From Mixta mediterraneensis (lineage in GTDB: Bacteria > Pseudomonadota > Gammaproteobacteria > Enterobacterales > Enterobacteriaceae), in assembly GCF_014946725.1 (NCBI RefSeq), contig NZ_JACFXY010000002.1, positions 1-64,000 of the forward strand: a stretch of DNA of 64,000 bases. The letters are read 5' to 3'. The translations under genes and the position numbers were made by a program. Below the pieces are notes generated by a model. That model searched no databases. It was not told the origin of the DNA and was given only the letters and a program-made list of their open reading frames with translations. Shown here one piece after another: positions 49,618-58,566 of the stretch. How positions within the stretch are numbered: the stretch's first letter is position 1; each line of letters starts with the position of its first letter.

Positions 49618-49988
49618 CCACCATCCTCTCAGGCTGTTTATGTTGGCGGGACAAATCACTATTCCCGTAAAGTAGTATGAAAGTAATTATCTTAAACAGT
49701 TTAACTTTCATGCGTTAACGAGGGTAGAAATTTACTACTTTTTACTTTTATTGATAATTTTCATATAATGGCTTTAACAAGAACTTATCAAAATATATTC
49801 ATTATTAATCAATAAAGTGGTTAGCAATAATTTTCAATAAATCCTCGTTTTTATGCGTTATTCTACTCTGATGAATGGCATTTATTGCAGCTTAACTGAA
49901 CTAAATTTGTTAGTTCCTCATTATTCTGTATTTGAGATTTTTCCAACTTCAGCCAGACTTAAAGGGAGTCTTAACCTAAGGAGAAATT
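49618..49988. other. AT-rich divergent region between chaA and chaB
   Basis: 370 bp, strongly AT-rich in the middle (49720-49870), with no gene. It holds both promoters; I could not place a specific one with confidence. A strong AAGGAG ribosome-binding site precedes chaB. Confidence 0.45.
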
Positions 49989-50219
49989 ATGCCTTACCGT
50001 AGCCGCAGCGCATTACCGGACAGTGTCAAACATGTTTTGCCAGCACACGCGCAAGATATTTATCAAAAAGCATTTAACAGCGCCTGGTCGCAGTACAAAG
50101 ACGAAGACGATCGTCGTGGTGATGAGTCACGGGAAGAAGTGGCGCATAAAGTCGCCTGGTCGGCCGTGAAAAAAGAGTACAAAAAGGGCGAAGATGACAA
50201 GTGGCATCCAAAACACTGA
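49989..50219 (+). CDS. chaB: ChaB family protein
   Basis: A 76-residue protein starting MPYRSRSALPDSVKHVLPAH with AQDIYQKAFNSAWSQYKDED and a basic, Trp-containing tail (EVAHKVAWSAVKKEYKKGED). This is the ChaB fold. The precise role is unclear; it is proposed to regulate ChaA. Followed by its own terminator. Confidence 0.93.
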   Translation: MPYRSRSALPDSVKHVLPAHAQDIYQKAFNSAWSQYKDEDDRRGDESREEVAHKVAWSAVKKEYKKGEDDKWHPKH

Positions 50220-50233
50220 CTGACATTAACCCT

Positions 50234-50263
50234 GAGGGCCAGAAAAATCTGGCCCTTTTCTTG
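50234..50263 (+). terminator. Terminator after chaB
   Basis: The stem AGGGCCAG / CTGGCCCT (50235-50242, 50249-50256) with a 6-nt A-rich loop is followed by TTTCTTGTTT. Confidence 0.82.
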
Positions 50264-50430
50264 TTTCCCTACGCGACTTGCCTGCTTTTTTCATCTTGTG
50301 AATCCCATCACCCTTGAAACCCGCAATAAAAATGAATTAATGTCGTTTTAATGAACGAAGCGCTACATCAGCTGAGCGCGTACCAGGAGAATATTTCAGA
50401 CGGGATGTCGCAGGCGTTGAGGAGGTCAGA

Positions 50431-51108
50431 TTGTTAACCCGGGAATTTTTATTAAAAGCGGATTGCAAAACGTCATTCGGCGATATTGAAGAAACGTTGG
50501 TATGGAGCTGCGAACAGCGCGCAGCTTCGCTGGCGGCCACGCTGGCCTGCCGTCCCGATCACAGCCCGGTATGGATCTTCGGCTACGGATCGCTGATGTG
50601 GAACCCTGTTTTTGAAGCCGATGAAATTGCAGCAGGTGCGTTGGATGGCTGGCATCGCGCCTTTTGTCTGCGTCTGATTGCGGGGCGCGGCACCTCAAGT
50701 CATCCAGGTCGTATGTTAGCGCTGAAAGAGGGCGGCAGAACCAGCGGGCTGGCTTTTCGGTTGCCAGAGGAGCGTTTGCATGAGGAGCTTGAGCTATTGT
50801 GGAAGCGCGAAATGGTCACCGGCTGCTATTTGCCAACCTGGTGTGAACTGACGCTGGATGACGGGCGAAGCGTGACGGCGCTGGTGTTTATTATGGACCC
50901 ACGGCATCCGCTGTATGAATCTGACTCCTGCCCGGATGCCGTTGCGCCATTGATTGCGGCAGCAAGCGGTCCGCTCGGCTCCAATGCGCAATACCTGTTC
51001 TCACTGGAGCAGGAGCTGGCAAGGCGCGGCATGGAAGAGGAGAATCTGAGTCGGCTGGCGCATCAGGTTCGTGCTTTGCAATCCTGCGTGAGTCTGATGC
51101 AGGGATAA
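50431..51108 (+). CDS. chaC: ChaC, gamma-glutamylcyclotransferase (glutathione-specific)
   Basis: A 225-residue cytosolic enzyme with the WIFGYGSLMWNP substrate loop, the GWHRAFCLRL strand, and the catalytic Glu in LPEERLHEELELLWKREM. It cleaves gamma-glutamyl peptides, chiefly glutathione, to 5-oxoproline and Cys-Gly. The start is TTG at 50431 preceded by GAGGAGG; no better ATG aligns. It lies 211 bp after chaB with a terminator between them, so it likely has its own promoter. Confidence 0.93.
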   Translation: MLTREFLLKADCKTSFGDIEETLVWSCEQRAASLAATLACRPDHSPVWIFGYGSLMWNPVFEADEIAAGALDGWHRAFCLRLIAGRGTSSHPGRMLALKEGGRTSGLAFRLPEERLHEELELLWKREMVTGCYLPTWCELTLDDGRSVTALVFIMDPRHPLYESDSCPDAVAPLIAAASGPLGSNAQYLFSLEQELARRGMEEENLSRLAHQVRALQSCVSLMQG

Positions 51109-51305
51109 CCCCATTTCGTGAGGGTGCGTGTCAGGCAAGGTTTACCTGATGGTAAAGCACAATCATAAACCGGCCTTGCTATCCCGACGTTGTACTTTCC
51201 AGGCGAACCTTGCCCATCGCCACTGCTTGTGCTCAAAATCCAGAGAAAGACGAGACAATAGGCGCGCCCGTTTACGCCTCGTTATTTCCCTTCAAACGTA
51301 AACCC

Positions 51306-52739
51306 TTACTTTCCCGGATTAATCAACCAGGTTCCGGGCTTATCAATGGTCAGCGACTGCACATGCGTGACGCTGCCAGCATGCACTTCAATGCGATATT
51401 GCCCGGCCGCCAGGCTGAGTGCCGCGAAACCGCTACTGCCGGGTTTAACATCGAACGGCTGACCGTTCAGCACAACGTTTTGACCATTTCCCAGCTTGAG
51501 ATAAACCGTCGCCAGCGTTGCAGGGGTAGTGACAACGCCAGGGGCGGCGGGTGCTTCTGATGAGGCCGCAGGCGTGTTCTCCATTTTCGGCGCAACGCTG
51601 CGCTTGTTGACCATCCAGACGACGGTGATAACAGCGAGCAAAGCGACAAAAGCCATACCCAGCAAGCCCGGCGACAAGCGACGTACGTTGCGTGGCGTGA
51701 CCGGTTCGATGGTAGAGGCTCCGTGATTCACCGCCATCACCACGGGTTCAGGGGCCTCAACCGCCTCTTCGGTCATGAGGATGGACGCAGGCTGCATCTC
51801 CGCCGCAGCCTGCAGGCTGTTGACTATCGCTTCAACGTCGCTTACCGGCAAATCAATCAGAGCAGCAAAGGCGTCAATGCTTTGTGGACGATCGCCTGGC
51901 TTCATTGCCAGCGCACAATCCACCGCGTGTAGCAGCGGAAGTGAAAAGCCCGCCGGTTTGCGCTCAACCAGCGGCTGATAATTATCCTCAATGCAACGTA
52001 CCACGCTTACTGGCGGTGGATTGCCGGTAATCAGGCTGTGTAACACTGCGCCAAGGGCGTAAATATCCGTCCATGGACCCTGTTCGACTTCTCCTTCTTC
52101 GCTGTATTGCTCAATGGGGGTGAAGCCGGGTTTGAGCATGATCTCCGTTTCGTCAGACAGATTGCCAATCTCTTTGCGTGCTGAGCCGAAGTCGAGGAGC
52201 ACGGGCAACTGATTGTCCTGGATCTGGATATTATCAAGCGAGATGTCACGGTGCAGATACCCGGCCTGATGAATCGTGCTGATAGCACCCAACAGCGGTG
52301 GCAGTAAGCGGCGGATCCAGACTTCAGAAATCGGTTCCGGGCTGGTAATTTGCCACTCTTTCAACGTCATACCGCTATAATACAGGGTACCCATATAGGC
52401 CGTGCCGTTTTCTTCCCAAAAACGCAGCACATGCAGCAGTCCAGGGTGATTAAAACGCGCCAACAGACGCGCCTCCTGGATAAAGCTATTCAGTCCGGCG
52501 TTAAATAATTTCTGAAAACGCTCACCGCGTAGTTCAAGGGTTAAATCCGGGGTGCGTTGTGCCAGCGAAACCGGCATGTACTCTTTGATTGCGATAGTAC
52601 GTTCAAGTTGGTGATCCCAGGCGCGGTAAACAATGCCGAAGCCGCCGCCGCCAATCACTTCCTTGATCTCAAACTCGTTAAATCGGTACCCGTCAGGCAG
52701 GGCATTCGGAACCGTATTTTGTTTATCATTAGCCGACAT
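51306..52739 (-). CDS. PpkA-like membrane Ser/Thr protein kinase (T6SS-associated)
   Basis: A 477-residue protein. The kinase domain (residues ~22-290) has the glycine loop GGGGFG, IAIKEYMP (Lys52), the catalytic HRDISLDNI and LLDFGSARKE, plus APE-like FTPIEQYS. A TM helix (LLGMAFVALLAVITVVWMVN, ~residue 385) follows, then a periplasmic PEGA-like tail (YLKLGNGQNVVLNGQPFDVK). In T6SS such kinases phosphorylate Fha, countered by PppA; both are encoded just upstream. It is the last gene of the minus-strand operon. ATG at 52739 has a weak GAGAG site. The kinase residues are intact. Confidence 0.82.
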   Translation of the reverse strand: MSANDKQNTVPNALPDGYRFNEFEIKEVIGGGGFGIVYRAWDHQLERTIAIKEYMPVSLAQRTPDLTLELRGERFQKLFNAGLNSFIQEARLLARFNHPGLLHVLRFWEENGTAYMGTLYYSGMTLKEWQITSPEPISEVWIRRLLPPLLGAISTIHQAGYLHRDISLDNIQIQDNQLPVLLDFGSARKEIGNLSDETEIMLKPGFTPIEQYSEEGEVEQGPWTDIYALGAVLHSLITGNPPPVSVVRCIEDNYQPLVERKPAGFSLPLLHAVDCALAMKPGDRPQSIDAFAALIDLPVSDVEAIVNSLQAAAEMQPASILMTEEAVEAPEPVVMAVNHGASTIEPVTPRNVRRLSPGLLGMAFVALLAVITVVWMVNKRSVAPKMENTPAASSEAPAAPGVVTTPATLATVYLKLGNGQNVVLNGQPFDVKPGSSGFAALSLAAGQYRIEVHAGSVTHVQSLTIDKPGTWLINPGK

Positions 52740-52782
52740 GGTGAACTCTCTGAACACGCCTGTTCGCCAGGCTGCGCGGTGA

Positions 52783-53736
52783 TTAATTAATGTTACGCCA
52801 GGCACCAATGGCCGGATCAACCAGATCCGCGTGCAGGGTGTCGATGAGTAACACATTCACTTTTTGCTGTGGCATGAAATGCGGTGCCCAAAGGCCGCGC
52901 AAGGTTTCGACGCGCGATTTTACTGCGTCAGCATCCTGCTGCGCTGTTTTCTTATCCATCTTCACTAATAAAGTACCGTTAAAGCGCCAGAGATGCTGTT
53001 TTGCATCAAACGGCAATACCAGCCAGCTATCGGTTGCGTCCGGGCGCGTTACAATCATGCGCTGGTTATTAGCAGAAACCACAACCAGCTTGCTGTCGTT
53101 AATCGCCAGGTTAGCCACGGGATACCCCTGATAGAAAGTCACGGGTACAGACGAGGGTTTGTCTGCGCTGGCGAGGGTTAATTCGCTTTTTCCTTCTAGC
53201 CAGCCATCAGGTGAGCATTGCTGCTTGCTGACATCAGGAATAAACATTGACGCCGCATTATCATCCCACGCGGTACGGAAATGGCAGCCGCTTGGTAAAT
53301 CAAAGTGTTGCAACGGCGTGCTGTCAGCGGGCCGCGATAAATCCAGAGGAGCAGCATTGCTTTCATTGGCGCTGGTGGTGGCGTCTGCCATGACGATTGG
53401 GCGCCAGTTTTGCAGTTTGCTGGCGCTGCCGCTGGCTAACACACTGCCATCTTTATCGGTCATCTGCCACGGCAGTACATCAAGCGTGCCACATTGATTG
53501 GCCAGCAGCGTACCTACGCGCGGTAAAAAAGTGGTCAGCACTGCGGAGTCTTTGCTCTTACCTGAAACAATACGCAACGGTAGCGTCTCTTTACACCAGT
53601 CGTCAGGCGCTTTGCTCACTACATTATCGATATACACTTCCAGCGCCAGGCTGGGCGAATAAACTACGCGATAATCGTCGGCCTGCACGTTAAAAGCTAT
53701 CAGCAAGGTGGCAATGCCGGGCAACCACAATTTCAT
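52783..53736 (-). CDS. Exported protein of unknown function in the T6SS-type operon
   Basis: A 317-residue protein with a signal peptide (MKLWLPGIATLLIAFNVQA, cut after ~19) and no TM helix after it. It has scattered cysteines (DWCKETLPL, NQCGTLDVL, SGCHFRTA, KQQCSPDG), probably disulphide-bonded in the periplasm, and no known domain that I recognise. It lies between a kinase and a PP2C phosphatase and is co-transcribed with them (17 bp after pppA). It could sense or modulate the kinase's periplasmic domain, but that is inference. The start follows AAGGAT. Confidence 0.7.
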   Translation of the reverse strand: MKLWLPGIATLLIAFNVQADDYRVVYSPSLALEVYIDNVVSKAPDDWCKETLPLRIVSGKSKDSAVLTTFLPRVGTLLANQCGTLDVLPWQMTDKDGSVLASGSASKLQNWRPIVMADATTSANESNAAPLDLSRPADSTPLQHFDLPSGCHFRTAWDDNAASMFIPDVSKQQCSPDGWLEGKSELTLASADKPSSVPVTFYQGYPVANLAINDSKLVVVSANNQRMIVTRPDATDSWLVLPFDAKQHLWRFNGTLLVKMDKKTAQQDADAVKSRVETLRGLWAPHFMPQQKVNVLLIDTLHADLVDPAIGAWRNIN

Positions 53737-53753
53737 ATGAATCCTTGGAATCA

Positions 53754-54527
53754 TTAACGAGGCGGTAGAAAACGTGCCGAATCAGCCAGTGAATAAAGCA
53801 AGGTGGCTTCCTGCGGCTCACCAATCCAAACAGCCAGGGCACTGAGATTATCTTTTTTTACGTTACGGTTAACCGCATCTTCCATCAGTGCTAACCACTC
53901 TTCGCAGGCGTTAACCATACGCAATGCCTGCTCCATTTCGTGAGTGGTCAGGTTAAGCCAAAACCCGTCGGTGCAGACTAAAAAGGCATCGCCATCTTCC
54001 AGCAGGATCTGTTCTGAGAAACTGACAGGACGTGACGGTTCTGCGCCGAGCGCATTATAAAGTAAATTACTGTTAATGCCGGTATTTTCATAGCCTGCTT
54101 CTTTAAGTCGCTGGGCCAGGCTGTGATCGCGCGTCACCTCATGCAGTATGCCGCGCCGGAAGTGATAAACCCGGCTGTCGCCTGCGTGCGCCCACCATGC
54201 ACGCTGTGTTTCACGGTTAATAAACAGGGCCGCAAGCGTCGTGCTCATGCGCGAAAATTTCGGATTTTTTCCTTGTGCTTCATACAGGAGAGTTCGGCAC
54301 TGTTCAATCGCCTGCTGGGTAAACGCGGGGGTAAACGCCGGGCAATCCTTGAACTGATGAAGCAGACTGTCGCGCACCAGCTGTGCCGCCTGGTCACCGC
54401 CCGGTAACCCCGCGACGCCATCACACACCACAAAACAGGCATTACTGGGGTCAAGTTCAGCGCCGGTTCGGTCCTGATTTTCATTGCGTAAACCCTGCTG
54501 GGAACGGCTGGCAAAAACAATCTTCAT
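53754..54527 (-). CDS. PppA-like PP2C Ser/Thr phosphatase (T6SS-associated)
   Basis: A 257-residue PPM phosphatase with all metal-binding motifs: RNENQDRTG, VCDGVAGLPGGDQAAQ, STTLAALFIN, HAGDSRVYHF, CTDGFWLNL and KKDNLSALAV. In T6SS it removes phosphate from Fha, opposing PpkA. The gene overlaps fha by 4 bp. Confidence 0.88.
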   Translation of the reverse strand: MKIVFASRSQQGLRNENQDRTGAELDPSNACFVVCDGVAGLPGGDQAAQLVRDSLLHQFKDCPAFTPAFTQQAIEQCRTLLYEAQGKNPKFSRMSTTLAALFINRETQRAWWAHAGDSRVYHFRRGILHEVTRDHSLAQRLKEAGYENTGINSNLLYNALGAEPSRPVSFSEQILLEDGDAFLVCTDGFWLNLTTHEMEQALRMVNACEEWLALMEDAVNRNVKKDNLSALAVWIGEPQEATLLYSLADSARFLPPR

Positions 54528-55663
54528 ACGTCATCCACCCGCGTTTGGGAATCTTTGTACTGATTTACTTCCGTGTCATAGGCATGCAGGAAGGCTTCGC
54601 CGAATAAGGTATGGAAGTCGTCTTCGATTTCACCCGCGGTGCGTTGATAGTTACGCATAAAGTAATCCCACAAAGCCGCTTTTTTAATGCTCGAAAAGGG
54701 CTGTCTGGGCAGCATGCCATCGGCACGCGCCTGTTCTTCAAGGCGTTGTGGGTTAAAGGATTGCAGCATCGCAGCGATAATGGCGCGTATACCCGCAATC
54801 ATACCGAGCTGGTGCGCTTGCAGATCGACCAGCGCATCGCGTACCGCCTGCTCTGGCGGCATAAATCCTGGCATCTGGCTTTGATACATCTGCATTAAAA
54901 CGGTTTTGCCGGACGGTAAAATTTTAAAAGGGTTATTGGCTTCGTTAAGGATCATTGTCATATCAGCTTTCACACCGCGTTTCAGGATCGAACGCGATGA
55001 CATCAAGGCCACGGTGCCTTGCGAAAAAAGGCTGAGCATACGTCCGGTGATGCGCATCTGTTCTTCATCAATCGGCGTGACATGACCATTATTCAGTCCC
55101 ATGCCTTCAAGCAGCGCCGCGACCAGTTTATCCTGATCGTGCGGTTGGCTCTGGAGCAGACGCTGCGGCTCACTGGCCTGCGGATCGATCGCCAGCCGGG
55201 CATCGTTATGACGTTCCTGGCGTGGCGCAGGGTTTTCCGTGTCGGGCAGCGACGCTTCAGCAGCGTGCCGATCGTCAATGCCTAACGGATTAGCCTGATG
55301 ATCGGTTTCGGCAGTAAACAAAGCGAGGGGATCGTCTTTGCTCTCATCGCTGCGGGAGGGATCGCGTACTTCCAGTGCATATTCACCAATACGCAGCGCG
55401 TCGCCGTGCTTAAGCAGCACCTGCATCCCACGCTCCAGCTTCACACCATTATGCTCAACGGGCGTCACGCTGCCCTGGCTGGTCAGGCGGCAATCGCCTT
55501 CGCTGGATACATGCACCAACGCCTGCAAACGCGAAATCGCCCGAGATTCGTCGGGTAATACCAGATCGTTATCCTGACTGCGACCAATGGTGCCACCGGG
55601 CGGTTGAAACGCCACGGTTTTCACCGGAACATCTGTCGTGCATTGCACAATGGTAAATTGCAT
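54524..55663 (-). CDS. Fha/TagH, FHA-domain scaffold (T6SS-associated)
   Basis: A 379-residue protein: an N-terminal FHA domain (GGTIGRSQDNDLVLPDESRA with the phosphothreonine-binding Arg/Ser, then VEHNGVKLERG), a Gln/Pro/Asp-rich linker, and a C-terminal TagH domain (RGVKADMTMILNEANNPFKI, PRQPFSSIKKAALWDYFMRN). In T6SS, Fha phosphorylated by PpkA triggers assembly through TssL/TssM. It follows tagF by 35 bp. Confidence 0.88.
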   Translation of the reverse strand: MQFTIVQCTTDVPVKTVAFQPPGGTIGRSQDNDLVLPDESRAISRLQALVHVSSEGDCRLTSQGSVTPVEHNGVKLERGMQVLLKHGDALRIGEYALEVRDPSRSDESKDDPLALFTAETDHQANPLGIDDRHAAEASLPDTENPAPRQERHNDARLAIDPQASEPQRLLQSQPHDQDKLVAALLEGMGLNNGHVTPIDEEQMRITGRMLSLFSQGTVALMSSRSILKRGVKADMTMILNEANNPFKILPSGKTVLMQMYQSQMPGFMPPEQAVRDALVDLQAHQLGMIAGIRAIIAAMLQSFNPQRLEEQARADGMLPRQPFSSIKKAALWDYFMRNYQRTAGEIEDDFHTLFGEAFLHAYDTEVNQYKDSQTRVDDV

Positions 55664-55698
55664 GAGTCATCCCGTATTGAAGGGCAAACGCACCAGCC

Positions 55699-56421
55699 TC
55701 ACTCAAACATAGGTGGATAGAGGCCATTACGTCCCGGCTGTGCACCTGCCGCCGGGTTAAACAGTAACGAAAACAGTTGAGCTGTAAGGTTGCCGCTGTG
55801 TTTGTGAGTCGCATGAGCGAAACCGTCGCTGCGATTACTCCACCAGTAGCTGATATGCTGCTGAGGGTCAAAACGATCTGCGACTTCACGCCAGCTGAGC
55901 GTGCAGGGCAAATCCTGAAAACCTATCACATCCATGATGTCGGACTGCTGCTTCATCGGCACCAGCAGCGGCAACAGCTTCTGGATGCGCTGCTCAAGCT
56001 GTTCGGCATTGAGCGGCATCTGTACGGCCTGAAGTAACGTTGAGCCAAGGTCCTGAAACCAGTCGCCGGAAATAGTCAGCTGTGCCGGATGCCATTGATT
56101 CAGCGAAAAGCTGTGCAGCGCCAGCAGCGGCCAGGCGCGGCCCACGCGATCGCAAGAGGGCAATAAGCAGCCCATTTGTATCTGCTGTCGGCCAGGGGCA
56201 ATCGGCAAAACAAAATTCCATACCGGCGCACGCAAAAAAGCCGCAGTGGAGGCGTTGCCTTGCTGGTGCCAGTGCATTAACCCTTGCTGGTGCCAGTGCA
56301 TTAACCCTTGCTGAAACCAGTGATTCCACGGGGAAATCTGCTTCTCGCTGAGTCGATGGTGCAGAAAATCGCCGGTCGATGGCAGTTTGCCATACCAGCC
56401 GGGGGCAGTATACGCAGCCAT
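55699..56421 (-). CDS. TagF, T6SS post-translational repressor domain protein
   Basis: A 240-residue protein with the TagF-N fold (APGWYGKLPSTGDFLHHRL at the N-terminus, the WNFVLPIAPGRQQIQMGCLL strand, SWREVADRFDPQQHISYWWS near the C-terminus). TagF restrains T6SS in Pseudomonas by binding Fha. The ATG at 56421 has a GGGAGGTG ribosome-binding site. A tandem 24-bp duplication adds two QQGLMHWH units (residues ~39-54). Between tssM and fha. Confidence 0.85.
   Translation of the reverse strand: MAAYTAPGWYGKLPSTGDFLHHRLSEKQISPWNHWFQQGLMHWHQQGLMHWHQQGNASTAAFLRAPVWNFVLPIAPGRQQIQMGCLLPSCDRVGRAWPLLALHSFSLNQWHPAQLTISGDWFQDLGSTLLQAVQMPLNAEQLEQRIQKLLPLLVPMKQQSDIMDVIGFQDLPCTLSWREVADRFDPQQHISYWWSNRSDGFAHATHKHSGNLTAQLFSLLFNPAAGAQPGRNGLYPPMFE
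56258..56305. repeat. Tandem 24-bp duplication inside tagF
   Basis: Two identical 24-bp units (56258-56281 and 56282-56305), with a third partial copy of 8 bp (56306-56313), encode repeats of QQGLMHWH. The unit length is a multiple of three, so copy number can change without frameshift. It is likely a slippage site. Confidence 0.95.
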
Positions 56422-56445
56422 ATTCACCTCCCCATTATTCGCTCA

Positions 56446-58566
56446 TTACTCGCTATGCGACGTCAACTGCTGCGCAATACGTGCAGGTGCTACCGCGAAC
56501 GTAGTGCCATCCTGACCCGCATTATTCAGGTTCTCGGCAAGTTTACGCATCATCAATGCGTTGTCGCGTGCATAAGGCGAAGACTGGATCTGCTGATCCA
56601 GTAACTGGCTTAAATGCCAGTCAAGCTGCTGTAAATCGCGTGCGCTGACGTTATCCGGCAGGGTACGTTGTAAATTCTGCAACAGCCAGGCGCGCAGGAA
56701 TTCGCCATCATAATTACGCGGTTCGTACAGCATCTGATAAGCGCGTAATGCATTTCGACTGTAATGATTATCATCGCCCGGATCGCTACGCAGCAGATTC
56801 GTCACCTGCTGTGCCACGCGCGGTAACAGCAAAGACTTAAGTGCATTTTGATAAAGTATCCATGCCGCATCACTGATTTGCGTACCGCGATATAAGCCAA
56901 CCCGCATAGTAAGCGGTGGATTATCCAGGGAAAAACGCTCTGAGAGCGGCAGTTTTACCAGTCTATTAAGAAAGGGTAGCAGATCAAAAATATTATCGGC
57001 TGGCTGATGAATCACCTGCTGGCTTTGCGCAATAATGGGCGGCACGCGCGCGGCTACCTGCTGCAAATAACGCTGATTCTGGTAATAGCTGAGGGTCCAC
57101 AATCCCGATAAAATCAGCAGTACGCCTGCCAGTACGCCATAGCCAATCCAGTGGAAAAGCTGGTTGCGATATTCCCAGTGACGGTTGCTGCCCGCCAGCC
57201 CACTTTCTTTGAAGATCAATGAACTGAGCAGATCACGAATAAAAAAGCTTTGTCCTTTATTACCCGGAATAGGGCTGCTGCGATTGACGCTATCCCAGGC
57301 GGCAATCGAGTGCTCGCCCGCCTGACGCAGTTGCAGCTTACGGCTCAGCTCGCCCATAACCCGGTCAAACGGTAAACCTTCCTGCGTGCCGCTGGTGAAA
57401 AACAGGCCACGCGGACTCCAGGCCACCGTCTCTTTATGATCGGAAAAGACGACATTGAGGTATTCGTTCAGCAGGGGCCGTAGTGAAGCGAACTCCTGTG
57501 GGAACAAAAATGCTTCGGCGCGTTGATTAAGGTCGCGCTCTTGCGCCATCTGCTGCGCCAACTGTAGCTGTAACTGTTGCTCAAGCCGCTGGAACTGCTG
57601 AGAAAAATTAGGGTGCCAGTCGTCCTTATGTGGCTTGCCCAGATCCCAATTGAAGGTAAAGCCCCATATCGCATCACGCTGAGATTTTTCGAGCGCAGCG
57701 AAATAGCTCATAAAGCCCTTCAGCAAATCCGTCTTGGTTACCATCACGTAAACCGGGAAGTGAATACCGGTATGGTGATGTAGCTCGACCATGCGTTCAC
57801 GCAGCGCTGTAGCCTGGGCAATGCGCGCTTCGGCTGAATCACTCAACAGATCGGCGACGCTGATGGTCATGATCACGCCATTAATCGGTTGGCGGGTGCG
57901 ATAGCGTTTCAGTAAATTAATAAAACTGCGCCATTCGCTGGCATCACGCGCGCGCTGACTTTCCTGCAATGCGTAGCGCCCGGCGGTATCGATTAATACC
58001 GCGCTGTTGGTAAACCACCAGTCACAGTTGCGCGTGCCACCGAAGCCGCGAATAGCGTTTTTACCAAAACTGTCGATGAGCGGAAACTCAAGGCCGGCAT
58101 TTAACAGCGCCGTGGTTTTACCCGCGCCCGGTGCGCCCATCACCAGATACCACGGTAGCTGGTAAAGATAATTGGCGCTGATGCGAGATAACCAACCGCC
58201 GTTTTGTGGGCGACGGCCAAACTGGGCGCGCTTTAGCTGCGTTGCCGCATCGCTAAAGCGTTGGTTGAGCAATTCTTCGGTGATCTGTCGTTACGCGGGA
58301 TCGTCGCTATCGGATAATTGCAGTTGTGTCAGCAACCGGCTGTTAAACCAGGCGCGATATAACGACGGGATAAGCTGGAACAATACCCATACGAAAAACA
58401 GCACGCCGACAGCCAGCTGGCGATGCAGTGCCAGCTCCAGCGGCCGAGAATCATCCCAGACCCACAGTGGGCCAAGCATCCACAGCAGACAGCTCAGCGC
58501 CGTGACGCCAATAAAGCTCCACAGCAGCCGATGAGTTAAAAGCAAACGCATGGAAGCGCGCATCAT
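56446..58566 (-). pseudogene. tssM: TssM (IcmF), T6SS membrane protein gene, nonsense and truncated
   Basis: The gene starts at ATG 58566 (overlapping tssL by 4 bp). It encodes two N-terminal TM helices and then meets an in-frame TAA (58293-58291, codon 92). The same frame continues without shift as RQITEELLNQRFSDAATQLK, then the GTPase Walker A (VMGAPGAGKTTALLNAGLEF), a DTAGRYALQ motif and the third TM helix (GVLAGVLLILSGLWTLSYY). A full TssM has ~1100-1200 residues with a large C-terminal periplasmic part, but this frame stops after ~706 codons. The downstream segment could be translated from an internal start (a TTG at 58272 is in frame). Confidence in pseudogene status is good unless the stop is a sequencing error. 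Confidence 0.8.
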
